Source of the DNA: CAYNWK01 sp964400875
Lineage (GTDB): Bacteria; Chloroflexota; Anaerolineae; Anaerolineales; UBA4823
Assembly (NCBI GenBank): GCA_964400875.1
Contig: CAYNWK010000032.1
Location: 1-35,034, forward strand
Length of the DNA stretch: 35,034 nt
Reading direction: 5' to 3'
A program made the position numbers and the translations under genes. Below are positions 16,780 to 23,916 of the stretch, piece after piece (position 1 is the stretch's first letter; the number at the start of each line of letters is the position of its first letter). Under the pieces are notes generated by a model that did not search any database, was not told the DNA's origin, and was given only the letters and a program-made list of their open reading frames with translations.

Positions 16780-19563
16780 ATGCAGCGTAGCCATCTTTCG
16801 TCTCTGGCGAATTCCGGCTTGATCGCGCTGGTTATGCTGGGGTTAAGCTTTTCTGGCTGGGGACAGGGGATGAATCTGGCTGTTGATTCCCAACCAACCG
16901 CGAAATACCGCAAAATTATCGCTGTTCCGGGCGAGATCGATCCGGATCAGCCAGGCGTGAACTTGTGGCACGATTACGGCTCATTCGCACTGTATCGACT
17001 TACCGAGAGCGCCTTCCACGCATTGACGGCGGATGCCGGCCTCATCGCCGATCACACCGCTGAGTTCGATCAAATCACAGTGGGAAGTCTGCAATTCGAT
17101 ACGCAGAATGAGAGTCTAGAAATACCACCGGGCCTGGAAGTTGACCCTGTTGAGGGGAAGAGCCTCCAGTTGGTCCAATTTGTGGGGCCTGTCAAGGCAG
17201 ATTGGCTTGATTTACTGCAATCCGGGGGCAGCGAGCTGGTCCATTACGTTGCGAACAACGCGTACCTGGTCTGGGCCGGACCAGAGCAGCGCAGCCAATT
17301 GGATTCTCTGGCTCGGGAGAAGGACATCCTCCAGTACAGCCTTCCGTACCAGCCGTACTTCAAGCTGGGGGGTACGGTGCTTGACCGGGTCCTCAACCCC
17401 GTGGATCCAGAGGAAGTCATCCGGGTTACGGTGCAAATGTACCGCCATGCGGACAAAGAGGCCAGCGAAGCCTTGATCCAGGGGGTCGCGCTCGAAATAA
17501 CCAGCCCGTGGACTCCCATCCTGGCTTTCCAAAATACGACCATCACTCTGTATGCCAGCGATATCGCCCAGATCGCTCGGCTGCCCGACGTTTATTGGAT
17601 TGGCGAGCAGACCGCCCCCCAATTATTCGATGAGGTTCAGACTCAGATACTGGCGGGTTATCTCAACGGCGTGCAAAGCGGTCCAGCGGGGATCGGGTAC
17701 CTGGCCTGGTTGGATAGCCTGGGTTTCAGTCCGGACCCGGAGGATTATCCCATCGTAGACATCACCGATGACGGCGTCGGAGACGGGACTGTGGATTCCG
17801 GCGATCCGACCCTGCACGAGCTGGGTTCGAGCGGCGAGCCCACGCGGCTGGTATTTATCCAAACCTGTAATTTCTTTACCATCGACGGCGGCGGGGAAGG
17901 TGGGCATGGTCATATCAACGCCAGCATCGCCGGCGGCTACGACGCGCGCGCCGGCGCGCCTTACCGGGATGCGAACGGATTCCAGCGTGGGCTGGGTGTA
18001 AACCCCTACGGCAGGCTGGCAGGGACGCGCATCTTTGGGTTGTTTGGTTATGACGACTCGAATTGCGGCGGATCGGCGACAGGGTTAATCCAGGCCAGCT
18101 ACCAGGCAGGGGCGCGCATCAGCAGCAATTCCTGGGGTTGCGGCGCCAGTAGTTCCGACTGCGTCAACACCTACGACCCCACGGCTCAGGCATATGATGT
18201 CGGGGTGCGCGATGCTCTCCTGGGAACGCCCGGCAATCAGGAATTTATCATTGTGTTCGCCGCGGGCAACGACGGCAATTATGGGTCAATGTCGATCGGT
18301 TCGCCGGGAAACGCCAAGAATGTGATCACGGTGGGCGCTTCCGAGAACTACCGGCCTGCCTGGACGGACGGGTGTTTTGTAGGTCCAAGCGATGCGGACA
18401 ACGCCATGGACGTCGCTTACTTCTCCAGCCGTGGCCCTGCCCCAGGCCTGCGGGTGAAGCCCGAGGTGCTCGCCCCGGGTACGCACATCCAGGGGACCGC
18501 CAGCACGAACCCCGGCTACACGGGGAACAGCGTCTGCGATGCGTATATGCCAAGCAGCGGGCAAACGGTATTCGCCGCGTCCTCGGGCACGAGCCATTCC
18601 ACCCCTGCGGTCTCCGGAATCGCCTCTCTGTACTATTACTGGATGGAACACACCTATGCCATCCCTATGCCCAGTCCGGCCCTGATCAAAGCCTACCTGG
18701 TCGCCCATCCAACCTACCTGACTGGCGTCTCCGCCAATGATACGCTCCCAAGCAACAACCAGGGATTTGGGATGCCGGATATGGAGGCTGCATTTGATGA
18801 TACCGCCCGCTACTTGCTCGACCAGACGACTGTGTTGGGTGATACGGGGCAGGTCTGGACGCTTGCCGGCGAGATCGCCGACCCTGGCAAGCCGGTACGC
18901 ATCGTCATGGCTTATACGGACCAGGCCGGGGCGGTTGGGTCCAGTCCCCAGGTGAACGATTTGAACCTGACCGTCGTCGTGGACGGTGTAACTTACCGGG
19001 GAAACCACTTCAGCGGAGCTTGGAGCGCCTCTGGCGGCTCTGCAGATTCGAAGAACAACGTTGAAGCGATCTACCTGCCGGCCGGCGTGACCGGTTCGTT
19101 TGAGGTTAGCGTTACAGCCTTCAACTTGCCCGGGAATGGCGTACCCAACTACGGCGACGGGACCGATCAGGATTTCGCGCTGGTCTGTTATAACTGTGCG
19201 GTTGAGAGCGGCTACAAAGCCGGGATCGCGCCGTTTGCGCAATCCAAGTCCGGGTTGTGGTCGAGCGAGGCCGCATATTCCTTTACGGTTACCAACCTGG
19301 GGCAGTTCAGCGACACCTTTTCACTGTCCGTTGACAGCATGTGGAAAACAGCATTATCTGTTCAAAGCTTACCTTTGGACGCCGGAGAATCCACTCAAGT
19401 GGATTTAACCGTGACGATCCCGGTCGCAGCAGTAGATGGCGAAGTTGATACAGCCACGTTGATGGTAACCTCCAATGCGGATCCAAACCAGTTTGCTTTT
19501 GCAACTGCTGAGACGCTTGCTGTGTGGTTACGGCATTATCTGCCCTTGATCGGGCAGGAATAA
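16780..19563 (+). CDS. Secreted subtilisin-family (S8) serine peptidase with long propeptide and C-terminal domains
   Basis: This 927-aa protein has an N-terminal hydrophobic signal segment (about residues 8-30). The catalytic triad is placed at D330 (ITDDGV), H376 (GHGHINAS) and S605 (GTSHSTPAVSG), with the oxyanion Asn in SSNSWG. The propeptide (about 35-320) is far longer than the usual ~80-residue inhibitor; it has two I9-like stretches, one ending NNAYLVWAG and one with YASDIAQIARLPDVYWIGE. After the catalytic domain come a jelly-roll P-like domain (about 685-810), then a NEW3/CARDB-like β-domain, and a tail ending HYLPLIGQE. It is probably exported and cell-surface or secreted. The ATG at 16780 is used; a TTG three codons upstream is equally possible since no ribosome site is clear. 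It lies between two GT-C genes. Confidence 0.9.
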   Translation: MQRSHLSSLANSGLIALVMLGLSFSGWGQGMNLAVDSQPTAKYRKIIAVPGEIDPDQPGVNLWHDYGSFALYRLTESAFHALTADAGLIADHTAEFDQITVGSLQFDTQNESLEIPPGLEVDPVEGKSLQLVQFVGPVKADWLDLLQSGGSELVHYVANNAYLVWAGPEQRSQLDSLAREKDILQYSLPYQPYFKLGGTVLDRVLNPVDPEEVIRVTVQMYRHADKEASEALIQGVALEITSPWTPILAFQNTTITLYASDIAQIARLPDVYWIGEQTAPQLFDEVQTQILAGYLNGVQSGPAGIGYLAWLDSLGFSPDPEDYPIVDITDDGVGDGTVDSGDPTLHELGSSGEPTRLVFIQTCNFFTIDGGGEGGHGHINASIAGGYDARAGAPYRDANGFQRGLGVNPYGRLAGTRIFGLFGYDDSNCGGSATGLIQASYQAGARISSNSWGCGASSSDCVNTYDPTAQAYDVGVRDALLGTPGNQEFIIVFAAGNDGNYGSMSIGSPGNAKNVITVGASENYRPAWTDGCFVGPSDADNAMDVAYFSSRGPAPGLRVKPEVLAPGTHIQGTASTNPGYTGNSVCDAYMPSSGQTVFAASSGTSHSTPAVSGIASLYYYWMEHTYAIPMPSPALIKAYLVAHPTYLTGVSANDTLPSNNQGFGMPDMEAAFDDTARYLLDQTTVLGDTGQVWTLAGEIADPGKPVRIVMAYTDQAGAVGSSPQVNDLNLTVVVDGVTYRGNHFSGAWSASGGSADSKNNVEAIYLPAGVTGSFEVSVTAFNLPGNGVPNYGDGTDQDFALVCYNCAVESGYKAGIAPFAQSKSGLWSSEAAYSFTVTNLGQFSDTFSLSVDSMWKTALSVQSLPLDAGESTQVDLTVTIPVAAVDGEVDTATLMVTSNADPNQFAFATAETLAVWLRHYLPLIGQE

Positions 19564-19724
19564 CCCGCAAACTGCTTTAGAAGCGCAACAAACAGCCAGA
19601 GAGCCGCAGCAATATTTTGTGGAGTTCCGTGCATTTCGTTGGGATAGTTCCCCTGTGTATGCCGGGGTAGCTTACAAATTTATTTGCATTCCAGAGGCTG
19701 AAAGTCAAGCCTAAATAACAAGGT

Positions 19725-19730
19725 TATAAT
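19725..19730 (+). promoter_or_regulatory. -10 element before the 597-aa membrane protein gene
   Basis: A perfect TATAAT, 19 nt before the ATG at 19750, with GAGG 4 nt before the start codon. No convincing -35. The 186-nt gap from the protease gene contains nothing else that I can support, and no intrinsic terminator. Confidence 0.5.
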
Positions 19731-19749
19731 ACGGGCGATTTGAGGATTT

Positions 19750-21543
19750 ATGAAAAAGCCCCTGGCAACCATTGAGCAAACTGTATATCTGATTGCTTTT
19801 CTCTTAGCACTTGGGATTCGCCTTTTGAATTTAGGCGCAGCCCCGCTCTCGGATTACGAAGCCGGTTGGGCTTTGAACGCCCTGGATGTAGCCCGTGGAG
19901 GGGCAGGCGCGCTGGGCGCGAACCCGGGTTACATCATGCTCACAGGTCTTTCCTTTTTCTTGATGGGCAGCACCAATTTCTTAGCACGTTTTTGGCCGGC
20001 CCTGGCAGGCAGCTTGCTTGTATGGCTGCCTTACTTGTTGCGCCGAGAGGATACATGGGTCGAGCAGGGCAGGATCGCCGGGGTGATCGTCGCATTTGGG
20101 CTGGCGCTCGACCCCGGTCTCGTCGCGCTGTCCCGGATGGCCGGCGGTCCGATGATAGCCGTGTCTTTTGGGTTATTGGCGGCCTGTTTCCTGTTTCGAG
20201 ACTGGACGTTGGCGGCCGGGGTATTCTTAGGCCTCGCATTATCGAGCGGCGCGGCAGCCTGGGCCGGTGCACTCGGCTTGTTTCTGGCCTGGGCAATTTT
20301 CCGGGCTTTGATGCCGGCTGAAAGCGGCGTGTGGGCGGTATGGGGGAGGGCGATTCGCAATGTAGCCCTGTTTGCCGGCGTCACGGTTGTGCTGGTCGGG
20401 ACGCTGTTTTTCCGCTACCCGCAAGGTCTGGGTGCCTTTGCCGCGACGGTCCCGGAATTCCTCAAGCAGTGGGTGAATCCTTCCGGCGTTCCGGCAAGCC
20501 GGTTGTTGTTTGCCCTGATCATCTACCAACCGCTGGCGCTGATCTTCGCCTTTGTCGGCGGAGTCCAGGCATGGAGGCAAGGGGAGGCTGTTCTGGTCAA
20601 ATGGGCCAGCCTTTGGGCGCTGGCAAGTCTATTGATCGCCGTATTCAACCCCGGCCGGCAGGTCGGCGATCTGGTGTGGACGCTGATTCCTTTGTGGGGG
20701 CTGGCCGGCTTTGCCCTGGCCCGCTTCACGCGGGTTGATGAATTGGAACGGATTCCAGCCCTTGGACACGCCGCGTTAATCTTTGTCCTCCTGGCCCTGG
20801 CGTGGATCAACATGGCCGGGATCGCTCGCTTGGACGTTGCGCTGGAGGTGAACCGGCTGCGCTGGCTGATCGTGCTCGGATCGGTTGGCCTCGGCGTTAT
20901 CACCACAGTGTTAATCGCCTTGGGTTGGTCTATTGGAGCGGCCTGGCGAGGGTTGGTCTGGGGCAGCGCGCTGGCGATAGGCCTGTTCATGCTCTCCAAT
21001 ACCTGGGGGGCGGCCTTCTTGCGGAATACAGGCGAGCAAGAGCTTTGGCGCCCCGCTCCAGCGGCCCTACAGGTCGATCAATTTATGGCCACGCTAGGCG
21101 ACCTGGCCGAGTGGCGCAACGGCCGGCGGGATACCCTCGACCTGGTCGTGGAGCCGGACGCTCCTTCCCTGCGCTGGGCTTTGCGTGATTGGAAGGGCGC
21201 CCAGTTCGGCTCCGAATCCGCTGGACAGGCTCTCCCGGCGGTGATCATCAACCGGGAAGACCAGACCAGTCCCAGCCAGACCGTCGCATACCGCGGTCAG
21301 GATTTTGCCTGGTGGGCTTCACCCGGCTGGATAGGGGGGATCCCGGCGGATTGGGCCCGCTGGCTGGTCTTCCGCGAGGCGCCCCAGCGGGTTGATCACA
21401 TCATCTTATGGGCCCGGGGAGACCTCTTCCCGGACGGCACGCTTGCCCTCGGGGACGATACCACGAGTGGGCAGTCCGGTGAAAGCGGCGTGGTGCCGCC
21501 CTCCGTTGATGAAGAGGCTCCGGCGAGTGGACCAGCCGATTAA
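19750..21543 (+). CDS. GT39-like polytopic membrane protein (597 aa), related to the TIGR03663 type
   Basis: TM1 ends in GIRLLNLG, followed by APLSDYEAGWALNALDVARG (about 32-51) in the position of the GT39 acidic loop, but the classical D-E pair is replaced by D-Y-E. A second conserved element, NPGYIMLTGLSFFLMGSTNFLARFWPALAGSLLV, resembles the 'HGP...R..PAL.G' region of TIGR03663-type proteins, which known genomes often place near YYY proteins. There are about 11 TM segments up to residue 425, then an extracytoplasmic tail ending in a Gly/Ser/Pro/Glu-rich stretch. It probably handles a polyprenyl-linked sugar, but loss of the D-E pair could mean altered specificity or a non-catalytic role. 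GAGG precedes the ATG. Confidence 0.75.
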   Translation: MKKPLATIEQTVYLIAFLLALGIRLLNLGAAPLSDYEAGWALNALDVARGGAGALGANPGYIMLTGLSFFLMGSTNFLARFWPALAGSLLVWLPYLLRREDTWVEQGRIAGVIVAFGLALDPGLVALSRMAGGPMIAVSFGLLAACFLFRDWTLAAGVFLGLALSSGAAAWAGALGLFLAWAIFRALMPAESGVWAVWGRAIRNVALFAGVTVVLVGTLFFRYPQGLGAFAATVPEFLKQWVNPSGVPASRLLFALIIYQPLALIFAFVGGVQAWRQGEAVLVKWASLWALASLLIAVFNPGRQVGDLVWTLIPLWGLAGFALARFTRVDELERIPALGHAALIFVLLALAWINMAGIARLDVALEVNRLRWLIVLGSVGLGVITTVLIALGWSIGAAWRGLVWGSALAIGLFMLSNTWGAAFLRNTGEQELWRPAPAALQVDQFMATLGDLAEWRNGRRDTLDLVVEPDAPSLRWALRDWKGAQFGSESAGQALPAVIINREDQTSPSQTVAYRGQDFAWWASPGWIGGIPADWARWLVFREAPQRVDHIILWARGDLFPDGTLALGDDTTSGQSGESGVVPPSVDEEAPASGPAD

Positions 21544-21630
21544 TATTAAACCGGGCAACCTGATCCTCGGGGCTAGCGGGTCCCCGGGAACCGGCTGGTC
21601 CACAGGAATCGCAAAGTAGCTGGAGAGTTG

Positions 21631-22341
21631 ATGAAAATCCCCGAGATCATCGCCATCGATGGGCCGGCAGCCTCAGGAAAATCCACCGCGGGCAGGCTCC
21701 TGGCAGAACGATTCGGATACCTGTATTTTGACACCGGCGTTTTGTACCGGGCGGTCACCTGGTCGGCGCTTCAAAACGGCGTGGCGGTCGATGATGAAGA
21801 AGGCATCGTGCAGCTGGCGAAGGAGGCGCACATCGACGTGCAGCCACCGTCGAAAGACGACGGCAGAGCTTATGATGTCTATTTGGACGGGGTTGACGTT
21901 ACCTGGTCGATCCGCCGCCCGGAGGTCGATGCGACCGTGTCGGTGGTCTCGGCGTACCCGGGGGTGCGTGAAATCCTGAGCGCCCAACAGCGCCGGATTG
22001 GACGGCGCGGTCGCGTAGTCATGGTGGGTAGGGACATCGGTACGGTGGTCCTCCCCGAGGCTGAGGTGAAACTTTATCTCGTCGCCTCGGTGGAAGAAAG
22101 AGCTCGCCGGCGGTATGATGAGCTTACCGCGCGCGGCGAGGAAGCTTCCTTGGAAGCCATCACCCAATCGATGCGCCGGCGCGATCGCCTCGATTCATCC
22201 CGCGCGGTCGCGCCCTTGAAACCCGCTGAAGATGCCGTGATCATCAAAACGGATCATCTCACCATCAAAGAAGTGCTCGATCAAATGGAACGTCTGCTCG
22301 TTGAAAAAGCCGGACGATCGACTTCGAAAGAACAGGCGTAG
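21631..22341 (+). CDS. cmk: Cytidylate kinase
   Basis: This 236-aa protein has the P-loop GPAASGKST (11-19), the CMP-binding region FDTGVLYRAVTW, and the VGRDIGTVVLP segment typical of bacterial CMP kinase, followed by the lid arginine motif RRYDEL. The reaction is CMP or dCMP + ATP to CDP or dCDP + ADP in the cytoplasm. CDP then feeds CTP and CDP-diacylglycerol for phospholipids, which fits the two downstream PlsC genes. The ATG at 21631 is chosen with GGAG 5 nt upstream; a TTG directly before it is ignored. It starts 87 nt after the 597-aa gene. Confidence 0.96.
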   Translation: MKIPEIIAIDGPAASGKSTAGRLLAERFGYLYFDTGVLYRAVTWSALQNGVAVDDEEGIVQLAKEAHIDVQPPSKDDGRAYDVYLDGVDVTWSIRRPEVDATVSVVSAYPGVREILSAQQRRIGRRGRVVMVGRDIGTVVLPEAEVKLYLVASVEERARRRYDELTARGEEASLEAITQSMRRRDRLDSSRAVAPLKPAEDAVIIKTDHLTIKEVLDQMERLLVEKAGRSTSKEQA

Positions 22342-22363
22342 CTGCCCGGATAGGATTTATTTT

Positions 22364-22382
22364 TATAAACCTGAGCTAAGAT
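22364..22382 (+). promoter_or_regulatory. Candidate -10 elements before the first acyltransferase gene
   Basis: TATAAA (22364-22369) and TAAGAT (22377-22382) lie in an A/T-rich stretch directly before the ATG at 22389; TAAGAT ends 6 nt upstream of it. No -35 or Shine-Dalgarno sequence stands out, so either a near-leaderless start or readthrough from cmk is possible. Confidence 0.25.
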
Positions 22383-22388
22383 TTACCA

Positions 22389-23114
22389 ATGATGAATTCG
22401 ATCCCAGCAAAACCGGTCAACGAAAATATTCGTCCTGAGATCACCCGCTTTCCATCGATGACCTTGGGGCGCAAAATCGCCCGCTGGCTGTTGTTTGGGT
22501 TGATTCGCTTGATCGTTAGGTTGGCGCTGCGAGTGCACCTGAGCGGGTTGGAAAATGTCCCGGAGCAGGGACCGGTTTTGACGGTTGCCAATCATTTGGG
22601 CGATGCCGATCTCGTTATTGGGCTGGCTTATGCGCCTCCCAGGGTAGTGCCCTTCGGAAAAGCGGAACTTTACGATTACCCTATTTTAGGCCGGTTGATG
22701 GATGCTTTCGGCGTCATCTGGGTGCATCGTGGCCAGCCCGACCGGCGCGCTTTACGCGCCGCATTGGACGGTTTGGAACGTGGATACATGGTCGGGATCG
22801 CTCCAGAAGGGCGAGAGAGCCTGTCCGGGGCTTTGGAAGAAGGCACCGGAGGGGCTGCCTATTTAGCCCTTAAGTCCGGAGCGCCGGTCATCCCGGTGAC
22901 ATTTACCGGTACGGAAAACGAACGAGTGTATGGGAACTTGAAACGGCTGCGCCGGACCGATGTCACTTTACAGCTCGGCGCGCCTTTCCACCTGAAAAAT
23001 ACAGGAGATCTACGGCAATCGATCCAGTTGGGAACCAACCAGATCATGCGGGTCCTGGCTGACCAGCTCCCGCCTGAGTACCGCGGCGTTTACCGGTTGG
23101 ATGATAAGCGGTGA
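22389..23114 (+). CDS. PlsC-type 1-acylglycerol-3-phosphate acyltransferase-like protein (first of two)
   Basis: This 241-aa protein has a membrane-anchoring hydrophobic segment (about 28-50). The acyltransferase block I motif H69-x4-D74 (NHLGDAD), block II (FGKAELYDYPILG) and block III PEGRES (137-142) are present; the usual PEGTR lacks its threonine here. The expected activity is acylation of lysophosphatidic acid to phosphatidic acid at the inner membrane, but related proteins acylate other lysolipids. Two adjacent ATG codons (22389, 22392) could both start; the first is used. The next gene overlaps it by 14 nt, so they are probably translationally coupled. Confidence 0.85.
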   Translation: MMNSIPAKPVNENIRPEITRFPSMTLGRKIARWLLFGLIRLIVRLALRVHLSGLENVPEQGPVLTVANHLGDADLVIGLAYAPPRVVPFGKAELYDYPILGRLMDAFGVIWVHRGQPDRRALRAALDGLERGYMVGIAPEGRESLSGALEEGTGGAAYLALKSGAPVIPVTFTGTENERVYGNLKRLRRTDVTLQLGAPFHLKNTGDLRQSIQLGTNQIMRVLADQLPPEYRGVYRLDDKR

Positions 23115-23865
23115 GATAAAGTTGCAAACCAGCAGCCGGACACTCGGACGAAGCGATGAGACGGGCAAGGGTTTCAACCCTTCCGCTGGACGGCGGATGC
23201 GCCGGTTTTTGCGGTTTCTGCTGCGATCGATCGCTTTCACATTGCTGGTGAAGATAGAAGGCGTAGAAGGGTTGGAGAATATCCCTGCTGAAGGACCGGC
23301 TATCCTGGTGATGAACCACATCGCCTTCGTCGATCCCATTGTCCTGGTTTACGTCGTGCCCAGGGATATCATACCGATGGCTAAAATCGAAGTCTACGAT
23401 TACCCGGTGATCGGCATCTTCCCGCGTCTTTGGGGGGTGGTTCCGGTGCGCCGGGAGGAGTTCGACCGTCGTGCGGTTCAGGAGGCCTTGCAGGTCTTGA
23501 ACGCCGGCGAGATTTTGCTCGTGGCCCCGGAGGGAACGCGCGGGCCGTCCATGCAGCGTGGTAAAGAAGGCGTGGCTTATTTAGCCAGTCGTTCCGGGGC
23601 TCCGATTGTACCGGTAGCTATCACAGGCACAAAAGGCTACCCTGCCTTTCGGCTTGCCAGCCGGTGGAGGGGTAGTGGCGCTCAAGTTCGTTTTGGGAAG
23701 CCGTTTCGTTATAAACCCGAATACAGCCGGTCGAAACAGGCGCAGTTGCGCTTGATGACCGATGAGGCGATGTACGTTGTCGCTGCGATGCTCCCGCCTG
23801 AGCTGCGCGGCGTTTACGCTGACCTTTCCCAGGCCAGCCAAGAAACCATTGAGTGGTCGGTGTGA
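23101..23865 (+). CDS. PlsC-type acyltransferase-like protein (second of two)
   Basis: This 254-aa protein has a basic N-terminal extension (about 1-34), a hydrophobic segment (about 36-52), H73-x4-D78 (NHIAFVD), and the complete PEGTRG motif (143-148), so the active-site pattern is better preserved than in its upstream neighbour. Both share the block II context 'K.E.YDYP..G' and a C-terminal 'LPPE.RGVY' end, which suggests a tandem duplication. The likely activity is LPA acyltransferase. Because the N-terminal extension is unlike the paralogue, an internal ATG (23197) would give a shorter protein beginning at MRRFLRF; the longer start is listed because it gives the coupled 14-nt overlap. Confidence 0.87.
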   Translation: MISGEIKLQTSSRTLGRSDETGKGFNPSAGRRMRRFLRFLLRSIAFTLLVKIEGVEGLENIPAEGPAILVMNHIAFVDPIVLVYVVPRDIIPMAKIEVYDYPVIGIFPRLWGVVPVRREEFDRRAVQEALQVLNAGEILLVAPEGTRGPSMQRGKEGVAYLASRSGAPIVPVAITGTKGYPAFRLASRWRGSGAQVRFGKPFRYKPEYSRSKQAQLRLMTDEAMYVVAAMLPPELRGVYADLSQASQETIEWSV

Positions 23866-23878
23866 TTTAATCGCCGGA

Positions 23879-23887
23879 TGCTATAAT
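23879..23887 (+). promoter_or_regulatory. Extended -10 promoter for the sensor histidine kinase gene
   Basis: TGC-TATAAT (TG-N-TATAAT), ending 29 nt before the ATG. No clear -35 is present, which is common for extended -10 promoters. AGGGG lies about 9 nt before the start codon. Confidence 0.55.
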
Positions 23888-23916
23888 CGTACCAAATTTC
23901 TACAAGGGGCAAAAAC

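Noticed and set aside
18286..19242. 318-codon open frame on the minus strand inside the subtilase gene
   Set aside because: It lies fully antisense to a clear subtilase with intact triad. Its product is rich in R, G and H without domain motifs, as expected for a shadow of a GC-rich gene.
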